Under the pieces are notes generated by a model. That model was not told where the DNA came from and made no database searches. It saw only the letters and a program-made list of their open reading frames with translations. A stretch of 38,060 nt of DNA. It comes from Verrucomicrobiota bacterium (GTDB lineage: Bacteria > Verrucomicrobiota > Verrucomicrobiia > Opitutales > Opitutaceae). This document shows positions 1 to 7,628 of this stretch, in pieces. The position numbers were made by a program, and so were the translations under genes. The DNA is taken from positions 1-38,060 of the forward strand of contig JAFEGO010000098.1 in NCBI GenBank assembly GCA_018239845.1. Reading direction: 5' to 3'. Numbering within the stretch: the stretch's first letter is position 1; each line of letters starts with the position of its first letter.

Positions 1-1172
1 AATCCGATCTCCTCGTTGGCGTCCTCGGCTCCGGCGGCCGCGGCAAACACCTCGGCCAGCTGGCCCACCAACCCGGCCGCGGCGCCCGCGTCGTCGCCTG
101 CTGCGACCGCAACCCCGCCACGCTCGCGCAGAACCGCGCCGACTACGGCGCCGACATCTTCACGACGGACGACTACCCCGCGCTGCTGGAGCGCGACCTC
201 GACGCGCTGATCATCGCCACGCCCGATTTCCTCCATGAGGAGCACGCCATTGCCGCGTTGAAGAAAGGCGTCGCCGTTTTCCTCGAAAAACCGATGGCCC
301 TCACCATCGAGGGTTGCGACCGCATCCTCCGCGCCGCGCAAAAAGGCCGCGCCCGCCTCTACGTCGGGCACAACATGCGCCACATGCCCTTCGTGCGGAA
401 GATGAAGGAGCTGATCGACGACGGCGCGATCGGCGAGGTGAAGGCCTGCTGGGTGCGCCACTTCGTCGGCCACGGCGGCGACTTCTATTTCCGCGACTGG
501 CACGCCGAGCGCCGTTACGTCAACGGCCTGCTCCTCCAGAAGGCCGCGCACGACCTCGACATCATCCACTGGCTCTGCGGCGGCTACACCCGCCTCGTCA
601 ACGCCCTCGGCGCCGACACGCTCTACGGCGCGCTCCCCGGCCGGCTCCCGGCGGTCCCCGGCCCGCGGGCGATCAACGTCGCCGCGATGGACTTCAAGGG
701 CTTCCCGCCGACCAAGGCCCGGAAGCTCAACCACACGATCGACATCGAGGACCTCAGCACGATGCAGATGCGCCTCGATAACGGTGTCTTCGCCACGTAT
801 GCGCAGTGCCATTACACGCCTGACTACTGGCGTAGCTACACCTTCATCGGCACCGAGGGCCGCATCGAGAATTTCGGCAACGGCGAGCCCGGCACCGTGA
901 TCCGCCTCTGGAACAAGCGCGCCAACTACAACGCCCGCGGCGATGCCACCTACAAGATCCCTGTCCTCAAGGGCACGCACGGCGGCGCCGATCCGCGCCT
1001 GATCAACGAATTCCTCCGCTATGCGCGCGACGGCGGCAAGACCGAGACCTCCCCCGTCGGCGCCCGCGAGAGCGTGGCCGCCGGCTGCCGCGCCACCGAG
1101 TCGCTCCGCGCCGGCGGCGTCCCCCTGCGCATCGCCCCCGTGCCCGCCAAGCTGGCGGCGTACTTCCGCTGA
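1..1172 (+). CDS. Gfo/Idh/MocA family oxidoreductase, 5' end outside the window
   Basis: NAD(P)-dependent sugar or inositol dehydrogenase-like protein; the frame is open from position 3 and the true start lies to the left. The first visible residues form a Rossmann dinucleotide loop (VGVLGSGGRGKHL), followed by the strand IIATPDFLHEEHA and the catalytic-lysine motif FLEKPMAL near 285. Downstream, QKAAHDLDIIHWL near 540 supplies the conserved acid and histidine of the family's C-terminal domain, and the fold continues with FIGTEGRIENFG. An internal TTG at 258 could be mistaken for the start, but it would remove the whole nucleotide-binding domain. Substrate is not predictable. Two more members of the family occur in this window, at 16195 and 27922, and their sequences differ clearly from this one. 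The gene ends at TGA just before a 10-base palindrome at 1173-1182. Confidence 0.9.
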   Translation, partial: SDLLVGVLGSGGRGKHLGQLAHQPGRGARVVACCDRNPATLAQNRADYGADIFTTDDYPALLERDLDALIIATPDFLHEEHAIAALKKGVAVFLEKPMALTIEGCDRILRAAQKGRARLYVGHNMRHMPFVRKMKELIDDGAIGEVKACWVRHFVGHGGDFYFRDWHAERRYVNGLLLQKAAHDLDIIHWLCGGYTRLVNALGADTLYGALPGRLPAVPGPRAINVAAMDFKGFPPTKARKLNHTIDIEDLSTMQMRLDNGVFATYAQCHYTPDYWRSYTFIGTEGRIENFGNGEPGTVIRLWNKRANYNARGDATYKIPVLKGTHGGADPRLINEFLRYARDGGKTETSPVGARESVAAGCRATESLRAGGVPLRIAPVPAKLAAYFR

Positions 1173-1248
1173 AAGGCGCCTTATCTTCCCGCGTAAATTT
1201 TCCCGCCGGCGCACTCGCCATGCCCGGCCCGGTCCGTAGCGTTGCGCC

Positions 1249-2328
1249 ATGGCCGAGGCCGACCGCCAGTTTCCCGTCACGCAGAAAAAGCCCAGTTTCC
1301 CCGTGGGCGACGGGCTTCGCGGCTACCTGCGGCGCTACAAGCGCGAGCGCGAGCTGCCCGTGACCTACGAGCGCCTCCGCGATTTCCACGAAGCCATCCC
1401 GCTCACCGACGCCCGCGGCGAGCCCACGCTCTGGGACAGCGTGATCTACCGCGCCGACGAGATGCACGATCTCTACGAGGGCCTGAAACGCATCTACGCC
1501 CTCCTCCGCGTCGACGGCGACCAGTCCGTGATGGAGCACCTTTACATCGACCGCGTCGATTTCTGCAGCTTCGGCAACTCCACGCCCTTCCGCATCCGCG
1601 TCGTCAACGCCTACAACGACAACCAGGACTACTTCTACCTCAAGAAGGCCGACGCCTCGCGCCTCTACGGCCTCGAGCTCGAGCACCTGCTCTCGCCCAA
1701 CCGCCTCAACTTCCTCACCAGCGGCACCACCCTCGTCGAAGAGCACATCGCGGGCATCCCCGGCGACGCCTTCATCACCCGCGAGCAGTACTCCGACCAC
1801 CAGCTCCGCCCCATCCGCATCGCGAAGGAGCTGGTGAAGTTCAACGAGCGCTGCTTCGTCCGCCTCCTCGGCGACATGCGCTCGTACAACTTCGTCTTCG
1901 TTATCACGCCCGACTTCGAGGAGGCGCAGATCCGCATCCGCCCGATGGACTTCGACCAGCAGTCGTACAGCGGGCGAAAAAACTTCTACCGCCCGCAGTA
2001 TTTCAAGGAAAACGCCCCGCTCGTGCTCTTCTGCCAGAAGCACCTGCACCCACAGACCGCGCTCCAGTACGCCCGCGAAGAACACACCCTTTTGCTCCAG
2101 CGCGCCGAGCTCGCTTCGCAGCGCCTCGGCCTGCTCCTCGCCGAGATGGAGCGCGACCGCATCTCCACCCCGGAGAAAGTACACGAGCTGCGCACCGCCC
2201 TGGCCGACATCTACCAGCGCCGTGAGTATCTCCGCTGCGAGTCGATGGGCGCCCTTGTCCGCGAAAACCTGGAGTCGATCCGCCTCCAGATCGGCCGCCC
2301 GGTGCACCCCGACCTCGCGCCGCAGTGA
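1249..2328 (+). CDS. conserved protein of unknown function with kinase-like motifs
   Basis: 359 residues, soluble, no signal peptide. I do not recognise a named family. The motif order resembles protein-kinase/APH-like folds: a strand with a lysine pair (YFYLKKAD, K132/K133), acidic residues E142/E145 in a following helix, a hinge-like strand LVEEHIAGIPGD at 162-173, D209 and N214 spaced as in a kinase catalytic loop (GDMRSYN), and MDFD at 233-236 in the place of the metal-binding DFG aspartate. The C-terminal 100 residues are helical and charged. The spacing from D209 to the DFD motif is longer than in classical kinases, so this is an inference and not a family assignment. The gene stands alone between the oxidoreductase and a convergent small gene. 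The ATG at 1249 is the first in frame after a 76-base gap; no clear Shine-Dalgarno is seen. Confidence 0.8.
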   Translation: MAEADRQFPVTQKKPSFPVGDGLRGYLRRYKRERELPVTYERLRDFHEAIPLTDARGEPTLWDSVIYRADEMHDLYEGLKRIYALLRVDGDQSVMEHLYIDRVDFCSFGNSTPFRIRVVNAYNDNQDYFYLKKADASRLYGLELEHLLSPNRLNFLTSGTTLVEEHIAGIPGDAFITREQYSDHQLRPIRIAKELVKFNERCFVRLLGDMRSYNFVFVITPDFEEAQIRIRPMDFDQQSYSGRKNFYRPQYFKENAPLVLFCQKHLHPQTALQYAREEHTLLLQRAELASQRLGLLLAEMERDRISTPEKVHELRTALADIYQRREYLRCESMGALVRENLESIRLQIGRPVHPDLAPQ

Positions 2329-2338
2329 GGCATTCTCA

Positions 2339-2366
2339 GTGGCTGCGGCGTCCCCGCCGCAGCCAC
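2339..2366. terminator. perfect 12-bp hairpin between convergent genes
   Basis: Arms at 2339-2350 and 2355-2366 pair perfectly (GTGGCTGCGGCG and its complement) around a TCCC loop. It sits between the stops of the genes ending at 2328 (+) and 2380 (-), so it could end transcription from both sides. There is no T-run, so intrinsic termination is uncertain. Confidence 0.5.
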
Positions 2367-2379
2367 GGTTTGCCCGGGC

Positions 2380-2709
2380 TCAGTTCCACCCGTAGCTCGG
2401 CGTGGCGCCGGCGCCGATGGCTTCCTCGACCTCGGCTTCCTCGTCGGGCAGCTCGTTGAGCGGCGCGAATCGCTCGGAGGAGAAGCCCAGCTCCTCCTTG
2501 CCGGCGTGGAACGGGTCGGGCGGATTCTTCAGTTCCTGCAGCAGGAGTCCGACGGTCGCGGTGTCGCCGCCCTTCACGATTTTTTCACGCCCCAGGAAAA
2601 CCTCGCGGATCGTGTACACGTTGCCCTTCACCGGCAGTTGCTTGTAGATCGCGACGATGACCGGCGGGAACGTATCATTGATGCAGACGACTTTCTGACC
2701 TTTGACCAT
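2380..2709 (-). CDS. small conserved protein of unknown function
   Basis: 109 residues if the start is the ATG at 2709 (MVKGQKVVCINDTFPP); an upstream start at 2730 adds seven unlikely residues. The protein begins with the pattern VVCINDTFPP, then KGNVYTIREV, then LLLQELKNPP, then GFSSERFAPL, and ends in an acidic tail. From memory this layout resembles small proteins found in phages and many bacterial genomes (a Cys-Asp strand, a KGxxYTVR strand, and a final RFxPL), whose function is unknown. There is no transmembrane segment or signal peptide. It is convergent with the kinase-like gene and divergent from the 21-residue gene at 2974. There are no phage genes around it. Confidence 0.75.
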   Translation of the reverse strand: MVKGQKVVCINDTFPPVIVAIYKQLPVKGNVYTIREVFLGREKIVKGGDTATVGLLLQELKNPPDPFHAGKEELGFSSERFAPLNELPDEEAEVEEAIGAGATPSYGWN

Positions 2710-2758
2710 GCGCCCACTGTAGCACCACACGGCGCAACGTCACGACGAGAGTGCATGC

Positions 2759-2783
2759 TCCGGCGGTTTCGCGCCGGATTTTT
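2759..2783 (+). terminator. terminator-like hairpin with T5 tail in a leader region
   Basis: TCCGGCG (2759-2765) pairs with CGCCGGA (2772-2778) around GTTTCG and is followed by TTTTT. It points rightwards although no plus-strand gene ends nearby, so it may end a short transcript or act as an attenuator for the small gene at 2974. This is inferred from sequence only. Confidence 0.35.
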
Positions 2784-2913
2784 CGCCCGCTTGAGCCGGG
2801 ATGCCCTGTCTCCACGCGATTTCGCGCGCGCAAAAAAATTTTCCCGATCGTTTCATTTGTGTTGCTCCGACCTGCATCTTGCGTGAATTTCAAAATGTCC
2901 CGCAGGCCTGCAA

Positions 2914-2922
2914 TGCTAGATT
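2914..2922 (+). promoter_or_regulatory. possible extended -10 element for the 21-residue gene
   Basis: TGCTAGATT has the TGn extension plus a hexamer matching TATAAT at four of six positions, about 52 bases before the ATG at 2974. No convincing -35 hexamer is visible at 16-18 bases. Confidence 0.25.
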
Positions 2923-2973
2923 ACCTGGTGTTGGGCCGCTGGTATCAACCAAACCCATACGAGGAAAAACACC

Positions 2974-3039
2974 ATGGCTAAGAAAGCTGCTAAGAAGGCT
3001 CCCGCGAAGAAAAAGCCCGCTGCCAAGAAGAAGAAGTAA
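2974..3039 (+). CDS. 21-residue lysine/alanine/proline-rich basic peptide (histone H1 tail-like)
   Basis: A 22-codon frame of extreme composition: 11 Lys, 7 Ala, 2 Pro and the starting Met. It begins MAKKAAKKAPAKKK and ends PAAKKKK. This is the composition of histone-H1-type C-terminal tails and of bacterial H1-like DNA-binding proteins, so a nucleoid or nucleic-acid-binding role is plausible but unproven. Reasons to call it a gene: a GAGG Shine-Dalgarno at 2961-2964 with nine bases before the ATG, a stop directly followed by a strong terminator at 3062-3095, and a 260-base upstream region free of other genes. It is too short for most gene callers. It could instead be the remnant of a longer H1-like gene, but nothing in frame upstream continues it. 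Confidence 0.65.
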   Translation: MAKKAAKKAPAKKKPAAKKKK

Positions 3040-3061
3040 CTTCGGGCTGCTTCATTAAAAC

Positions 3062-3103
3062 AAACGGACCGCTCCTTTCGGGGAGCGGTCCGTTTGCATT
3101 TTA
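3062..3103. terminator. strong bidirectional Rho-independent terminator
   Basis: A perfect 14-bp stem, 3062-3075 with 3082-3095 (AAACGGACCGCTCC and its complement), closes a TTTCGG loop. It is followed by GCATTTT on the plus strand and by GTTTTAATG on the minus strand. It serves the 21-residue gene ending at 3039 and the convergent DUF5069 gene ending at 3112. Confidence 0.85.
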
Positions 3104-3111
3104 AGGGGCCA

Positions 3112-3573
3112 TCACTCGATGCGGCCTTCGTCGAATTCGATCAGGTCCACCACGCTCACGATCTGGTCGACGCGGTCGGCGCAGCCCATCGCAGTGAGCG
3201 CCTCCCTGAGGAAGTCGCGGCCGCTCGGCGTCATGCCCTTCTGCACGTACTCGCGGTTCCATTGGGCAACGCGGCAGTCGGCGGGGAAGAGCGCCACCAG
3301 CTTGGCATCGATCTCCGTGTCGGTCGCCGACTCAAAGACGATCTTTTCCACCGCCGCCGGCTCGATGCCGAGATGCAGGCTGAGGAAGCGGTCCATGCCG
3401 CGCTTGTAGTTCTTGGCGTAACTGGGCGGCAGCGCGCCGTGGGCCTTAACGTACTTGCACTTCGCGATAAAGCGCGGGAGGTGCAGCAGGCCGGTCGCCG
3501 CGTGCGGCACATAGGCCGAGGGCAGCTCGGTAAGGATGGCGCCGGATGATCCGGGAATTGGTTTCGAAGGCAT
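3112..3573 (-). CDS. DUF5069 domain-containing protein
   Basis: 153 residues, soluble, no signal peptide. Family placement is by recognition of the layout LPRFIAKCK, then the KNYKRGMDRFLSLHLGI segment, then VALFPADCRVAQWNREYVQKG, and the C-terminal acidic end DLIEFDEGRIE. DUF5069 proteins are common in Verrucomicrobiota and have no established function. The gene lies 56 bases downstream of folC on the same strand and could be the last member of the folate transcript, which would then end at the terminator at 3062-3103. The start chosen is the first ATG, at 3573. Confidence 0.75.
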   Translation of the reverse strand: MPSKPIPGSSGAILTELPSAYVPHAATGLLHLPRFIAKCKYVKAHGALPPSYAKNYKRGMDRFLSLHLGIEPAAVEKIVFESATDTEIDAKLVALFPADCRVAQWNREYVQKGMTPSGRDFLREALTAMGCADRVDQIVSVVDLIEFDEGRIE

Positions 3574-3629
3574 GACGGGATCGCAGATATGCCATTAAGC
3601 CGCCGCCGGACACAAGCCGCCTGCGCTAC

Positions 3630-4910
3630 TCAGAAATCCTGCAGCTCGCTTTCGAGGGGACCGTGCCGCGGGTCGAGCCGGGCGAGCACTTCGCCCGCGA
3701 GGTAGATCGAGCCCGTCACCACCACCGGGGCCGCGCCGCCCGCCGCCGTGCACTGCGCCGGCGCCGGAAACAAACTTTCCACCGTGGCAGTCGCGATCGC
3801 GCCGCGAAATTCCGCCGGCACCAGCGCGCGCAGCTGCTCCACGGTCGAGGCCCGCGCCTGCCGGGGCATCACGAGATGGAGCGCGCCGGCGTGGCGCGCG
3901 ATGACTTCAAACAGCGGCCGCGCCCGCGTGAGGCCGAGCACGCCGGACACAATCGTCGGCGCCCGGCCCGTTTCCGCGCGCAGCTGTGTGAGGTTCGCGT
4001 CGAGCACCTGCGCCCCCTCGGCGTTGTGCGAGGCATCGAGCATCACGAGCCGGCCGCCCACGTCGCAGCGCTGCCAGCGGCCGGGCCACGTCACGCGCCC
4101 GAGGCCGCGCGCCACCGTGGCCGCATCGAGCCGCCAGCGCGCGGGCAGCAGCCGAGCCGCCAGGGTGGCGGTGGCGGCGTTCCACCGCTGGTAATCGCCC
4201 GCGAGATTGGTCTGCGGGTAACGTTCCGTCTCCCCGCCAAACTCCGCCACGACGCTGTGCACCGACGCGTCACGCTCCTTCGCCACGTCGCAGATCACTG
4301 CTTCCGCCGTGGCCGGCAGGCGGCCGAGCACGACCGGGCGGCCGGGCTTGATGATGCCGGCCTTTTCCGCGGCGATTTTTTCCAGCGTGTCGCCGAGGAT
4401 CTCGGCGTGGTCGAGCCCGATGGAGGTGATCACGCTCAGCTCGGGCAGGACCACATTGGTCGCGTCGAGCCGGCCGCCGACGCCGGTCTCAATCACCACG
4501 ATGTCGCAGCGCCGCGCGGCAAAGTGGCGGAAGGCCAGCCCCGTCATGAATTCAAAGTACGTCGGTCGCCAGTCAGGCACGAGGGTCGCGGCCACCGGCC
4601 GCAGCTCCGCCACCGCCGCCGCCAGCTCCGCCTCGGTCAGCGCGGCGCCGTCTACCTGCACGCGCTCGCCGAGCCGCACGAGGTGCGGCGAGGTATAGAG
4701 CCCCGTGCGCCAGCCGGCCTCGCGCAACACCGCCGCCAGCATCGCGGCGACGGAGCCCTTGCCGTTGGTGCCGGCGAGATGGATGCAGGGCACGGCGGTC
4801 TCCGGGTGCCCGAGCGCCGCGCACCAGCCACGCATGCGGTCGAGCCCGAGCTGCACGCCGCGTTTCTTCAGCGTCAGCAAAAATTCCTTCGCCGCGGCGT
4901 AATCGCTCAT
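3630..4910 (-). CDS. folC: bifunctional folylpolyglutamate synthase/dihydrofolate synthase
   Basis: Adds glutamate to dihydropteroate and then to tetrahydrofolates, using ATP. The 426-residue protein begins MSDYAAAKEF and carries the Mur-ligase-type P-loop GTNGKGS at 47-53, the downstream TSPHL motif, the Mg/ATP-site segment VVIETGVGGRLDATN, and a GLDHAEILGDTLEKIAAEKAGIIK block. The C-terminal domain has the VMLDASHNAEG motif typical of the family. A longer open frame extends upstream to 5468, but those residues are antisense-like Arg/Ala-rich sequence overlapping folK. The ATG at 4910 overlaps the folK stop in an ATGA, which indicates translational coupling. Length is normal for FolC. Confidence 0.95.
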   Translation of the reverse strand: MSDYAAAKEFLLTLKKRGVQLGLDRMRGWCAALGHPETAVPCIHLAGTNGKGSVAAMLAAVLREAGWRTGLYTSPHLVRLGERVQVDGAALTEAELAAAVAELRPVAATLVPDWRPTYFEFMTGLAFRHFAARRCDIVVIETGVGGRLDATNVVLPELSVITSIGLDHAEILGDTLEKIAAEKAGIIKPGRPVVLGRLPATAEAVICDVAKERDASVHSVVAEFGGETERYPQTNLAGDYQRWNAATATLAARLLPARWRLDAATVARGLGRVTWPGRWQRCDVGGRLVMLDASHNAEGAQVLDANLTQLRAETGRAPTIVSGVLGLTRARPLFEVIARHAGALHLVMPRQARASTVEQLRALVPAEFRGAIATATVESLFPAPAQCTAAGGAAPVVVTGSIYLAGEVLARLDPRHGPLESELQDF

Positions 4911-5413
4911 GACTCCAGGCGTCGTACGCCCTGCTCTACGCCGCCCGGCCCGAGCGCCGCGCGCAACTCCGACCACTTGGATTTGAAGGGCTCTCGCGCC
5001 AGCAGCTCGCGCAGCGGCACGGTGACAAATGCGCGTCCGAGCATGCGGGGATGCGGCAGCGTCAAAAAATCCCCCGCCCTCGTCTCGCCCTCGAAGGCGA
5101 GCAGATCGAGGTCGAGCGTACGCGGCCCCCAGCGCACCGTGCGCACGCGGCCGAACTCCTGCTCGATGCCCAGCAGCGCCGTCATCAATCCCTCGGGGGT
5201 AAGCGTCGTCTCGATGCCCGCCGCGAGGTTGAGGAACGCCGGCTGCTCCAGGAGCCCGACCGGCGCGGTCTCGTAAAACGCCGAGCGCGTGATGGACACG
5301 ACGCCAGGCTGCGCGCGCAGCTTCGCCAGCGCAGCCTCGAGGGTGGCGCGGCGGTCGCCGAGATTGGCCCCGGCGCCGATGAGGGCCTGGCGCGTGGGTC
5401 CGGGCACGGTCAT
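4907..5413 (-). CDS. folK: 6-hydroxymethyl-7,8-dihydropterin pyrophosphokinase (HPPK)
   Basis: Transfers pyrophosphate from ATP to hydroxymethyldihydropterin, making the substrate of FolP. 168 residues with the family landmarks in order: ALIGAGANLGDR at the N-terminus, SAFYETAPVG, the catalytic block RWGPRTLDLDLLAF, and LPHPRMLGRAFVTVPL. The ATG at 5413 shares one base with the folB stop (TGATG), and the 3' end overlaps folC by four bases, so the genes are tightly packed in one operon. Confidence 0.95.
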   Translation of the reverse strand: MTVPGPTRQALIGAGANLGDRRATLEAALAKLRAQPGVVSITRSAFYETAPVGLLEQPAFLNLAAGIETTLTPEGLMTALLGIEQEFGRVRTVRWGPRTLDLDLLAFEGETRAGDFLTLPHPRMLGRAFVTVPLRELLAREPFKSKWSELRAALGPGGVEQGVRRLES

Positions 5414-5784
5414 CAGGATTGGGTGCCGCGCTCGCGGCGGATGCGCACGGCAACTCCGGCAAAGTCAAAGGTCACCGGCGGCTCGGGCTTCAGCACCTCG
5501 ACCGTGACGGCGCTCACGGTGGGAAACCGCGCGAGCAGCGCCGCGGCGATCTGCTCGGCCAGCGTCTCGATGAGCCCGCGCGGGGGACCCTCCATGATCT
5601 CGCGCGTGATGGCCTGCACATCGCAGTAGTTGACCGCTTGCCCGATGTCGTCGCTCCGGCCCGCGGGAGCCAGCGGCAGCTCCAGCTCGAGGGTGGCGGC
5701 GAAATGCTGGCCGCGCTTGTTCTCCTCGGGAAAAATCCCGTGGTAGCCGAAAAAGCGCAGGTCGCGGAGGATGAGTCGGTCCAT
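5413..5784 (-). CDS. folB: dihydroneopterin aldolase
   Basis: Cleaves dihydroneopterin to hydroxymethyldihydropterin and glycolaldehyde. 123 residues starting MDRLILRDLRFFGYHG, with the family motif GYHGIFPEE, the pterin-side segment VNYCDVQAITREIMEG, and LIETLAEQIAAALL before the C-terminal strand VTVEVLKPEPP. A longer open frame upstream is a shadow of folP; the ATG at 5784 lies five bases after the folP stop. It falls in the correct order in the folate operon, folP then folB then folK then folC. Confidence 0.93.
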   Translation of the reverse strand: MDRLILRDLRFFGYHGIFPEENKRGQHFAATLELELPLAPAGRSDDIGQAVNYCDVQAITREIMEGPPRGLIETLAEQIAAALLARFPTVSAVTVEVLKPEPPVTFDFAGVAVRIRRERGTQS

Positions 5785-5789
5785 GATGC

Positions 5790-6677
5790 TCAGGCGAAAG
5801 TGAGGCCGGCATTGATGGCGTCGGCCATGCGGGCGAAGCGAACCATTTCCGCGACATCGTGGACGCGCAGCATGTGCGCACCCTGCTGGATCGCCCACAC
5901 CGCCGTCGCGCCCGTGCCCTCGAGCCGCTGATCGACCGTGGTGCCGAGGACCTTGCCCAGCGTCGATTTGCGCGAGGTGCCGACCAGCACCGGATAGCCG
6001 AGCGCCACGATGCGGTGCAGCTCGCGCAGCACCTCGAGGTTGTGCGGCACGTCCTTCGCAAAGCCGAAACCCGGATCGAGCCAGAGCTGGTGCTCCGCTA
6101 CGCCGGCCGCCCGCGCGAGCGCGAGGCTCAGCTGGAAATCGCGCAGCACGTCGGCCCAGAAATCGCCGTAGGCGCGGTCCGGACGGTTGTGCATGAGGAT
6201 GATCGGGCAGCGCAGCCGCACCGCCGTCTCCGCCATCGGGGATCGCGGAAGCGCCGCGCCGGGCGACCAGGCCTTGCGCTCGTCCGAGGTGAAGCCATGC
6301 GCGCAACCCCAGATGTCGTTGATGATGTCCGCCCCCTCTGCGATCGCCGCCGCCGCGACGTCGGGTTTATAGGTATCGATGGAAATCGGCGCCGACGGAA
6401 ACGCACGACGCACCGCCGCAATCGCCGGCAGCACGCGGTCGAGCTCCTCGGCCGCACCCACCGCGGCGGCCCCGGGCCGCGTCGATTCGCCGCCGAGGTC
6501 GAGCACATCGGCCCCGGCCTGGAGCATCGCGCCCGCGCGATCGGCCACCGCCTGCGGCGAAACGAGCTCGCCGCCGTCGGAGAACGAGTCGGGCGTCACG
6601 TTGAGCACGCCCATGATGAGCGTGCGCTTCCCGGGGGACGGGAGCGGGCGGCCGTGCGGACTCTGCCAGAGATGCAT
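5790..6677 (-). CDS. folP: dihydropteroate synthase
   Basis: Condenses hydroxymethyldihydropterin pyrophosphate with p-aminobenzoate; the target class of sulfonamides. 295 residues with all diagnostic motifs: MGVLNVTPDSFSDGG near 22-36, LDLGGESTRPGA, INDIWG, ILMHNRPD, DPGFGFAK, GTSRKS and the final RVHDVAEM. There is an extra loop of about 25 residues between INDIWG and ILMHN (CAHGFTSDERKAWSPGAALP), longer than in common FolP sequences. It is the first gene of the folate operon. A small hairpin lies four bases before its start codon. Confidence 0.95.
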   Translation of the reverse strand: MHLWQSPHGRPLPSPGKRTLIMGVLNVTPDSFSDGGELVSPQAVADRAGAMLQAGADVLDLGGESTRPGAAAVGAAEELDRVLPAIAAVRRAFPSAPISIDTYKPDVAAAAIAEGADIINDIWGCAHGFTSDERKAWSPGAALPRSPMAETAVRLRCPIILMHNRPDRAYGDFWADVLRDFQLSLALARAAGVAEHQLWLDPGFGFAKDVPHNLEVLRELHRIVALGYPVLVGTSRKSTLGKVLGTTVDQRLEGTGATAVWAIQQGAHMLRVHDVAEMVRFARMADAINAGLTFA

Positions 6678-6681
6678 GACC

Positions 6682-6698
6682 CGACCCTAGCAGGGTCG
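6682..6698 (-). promoter_or_regulatory. 7-bp hairpin just upstream of the folP start
   Basis: CGACCCT (6682-6688) and AGGGTCG (6692-6698) pair around AGC. Read on the minus strand the hairpin ends four bases before the folP ATG and contains the only AGGG that could serve as its ribosome-binding site. A translational effect is possible but unproven. Confidence 0.3.
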
Positions 6699-6780
6699 CA
6701 GGGATTGGCGAGCGGAAGGAGCCTTGAATTGGTGGACCGCACCGGACAGGCTGGCCGCGTTCGATCCACCCCACTTCCCC

Positions 6781-7017
6781 ATGCCTGACCCCGTCATCGC
6801 CCAAAAATCGCCCTACGTTAAACTCACCGCACCCGGCACCTACTGGTGGTGCGCCTGTGGCGCCTCCAAGGACCAGCCATTCTGCGACGGCTCGCACAAG
6901 GGCACCGGTTTTGCACCGAAGAAGGTCGTGATCACCGAGGAGAAGACCATCGCCTGGTGCGGCTGCAAACACTCCGGCGCCGGCGAGTGCTGCGACGGCA
7001 CGCACCGGAAGCTCTGA
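6781..7017 (+). CDS. twin CDGSH-type iron-sulfur protein
   Basis: 78 residues carrying two CDGSH [2Fe-2S] motifs of the C-x-C-x(n)-C-x2-G-[ST]-H type: CACGASKDQPFCDGSH, and CGCKHSGAGECCDGTH at the C-terminus. Each would bind one 2Fe-2S cluster with three Cys and one His, as in the mitoNEET/MiNT family; the two-motif layout in one short chain resembles the MiNT-like branch. The role is redox or Fe-S related, and no partner is evident. The start is the ATG at 6781; a longer TTG-initiated frame from 6724 is less likely because it adds a segment from the folP intergenic region. The stop abuts the convergent gmk stop with no gap. Confidence 0.9.
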   Translation: MPDPVIAQKSPYVKLTAPGTYWWCACGASKDQPFCDGSHKGTGFAPKKVVITEEKTIAWCGCKHSGAGECCDGTHRKL

Positions 7018-7620
7018 TCAGCCCTGCGCGCTTTTCGCCCGTGCGGCCGCGAGGATCTTGAGCAGCGCCGCAAAGTCCTCTTCGCGCGTGCGGCTCTCGA
7101 TGAGGTAGTCGAACTTGTGCGCCTCGCGCAGCTCGCGCTCCGCCGTCTTCATCCGGCCCGCCATCTCCTCCTCGTTATCCTGCGCCCGGCCGCGCATCCT
7201 CGCGAGCAGGCGGTCATGGTCCACCACGATGAAGGCGGTCGTCATCCGGCGGGCGAGCAGCGGATTGGCCGCCGCCGCGCGACGGAAGCTGTCCACGCCC
7301 TGCACATCGATCGTAAGGACGAGACTCTGGCCCTGCGCCATCGGCTCCATGACGCTCGACAGCAGCGTGCCATAGCGCTTTTTGCCGTGGACCCAGGCCC
7401 ACTCGAGGAATTCGCCGGCGGCGACTTTTTCGTCGAACTGCTCCGGCGTAAGAAAATGGTAGTGCACCCCGTCGATCTCCCCGTCGCGCGGCGCGCGCGT
7501 GGTCGCGGTGACGACGCGGCCAAAGCCCGGCACCTCCTCGACGAGCCGGTGGGAGAGCGTGCTTTTGCCTGAACCGGCGGGACCGGCGATGATGAGGAGG
7601 ACGGGCGGCTCGGTGCTCAC
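7018..7620 (-). CDS. gmk: guanylate kinase
   Basis: Phosphorylates GMP to GDP with ATP. With the GTG start at 7620 the protein has 200 residues, close to the usual length of about 205, and begins STEPPVLLIIAGPAGSGKS, the P-loop falling at 13-20. GMP-binding features follow: TTRAPRDGEIDGVHYHF, FLEWAWVHGKKRYGT, and VLTIDVQGVDSFR. The lid-like RMKTAERELREAHKFDYLI is near the end. A frame reaching 7722 exists, but it would overlap the upstream membrane-protein gene by about 94 bases, so the GTG nine bases after that gene's stop is preferred. No good Shine-Dalgarno is visible. Confidence 0.88.
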   Translation of the reverse strand: MSTEPPVLLIIAGPAGSGKSTLSHRLVEEVPGFGRVVTATTRAPRDGEIDGVHYHFLTPEQFDEKVAAGEFLEWAWVHGKKRYGTLLSSVMEPMAQGQSLVLTIDVQGVDSFRRAAAANPLLARRMTTAFIVVDHDRLLARMRGRAQDNEEEMAGRMKTAERELREAHKFDYLIESRTREEDFAALLKILAAARAKSAQG

Positions 7621-7628
7621 GGTGCGTT

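Noticed and set aside
2751..2981. 76-codon frame crossing the leader of the lysine-rich gene
   Set aside because: Composition is not protein-like and it would overlap the terminator-like hairpin and the Shine-Dalgarno of the micro-gene.
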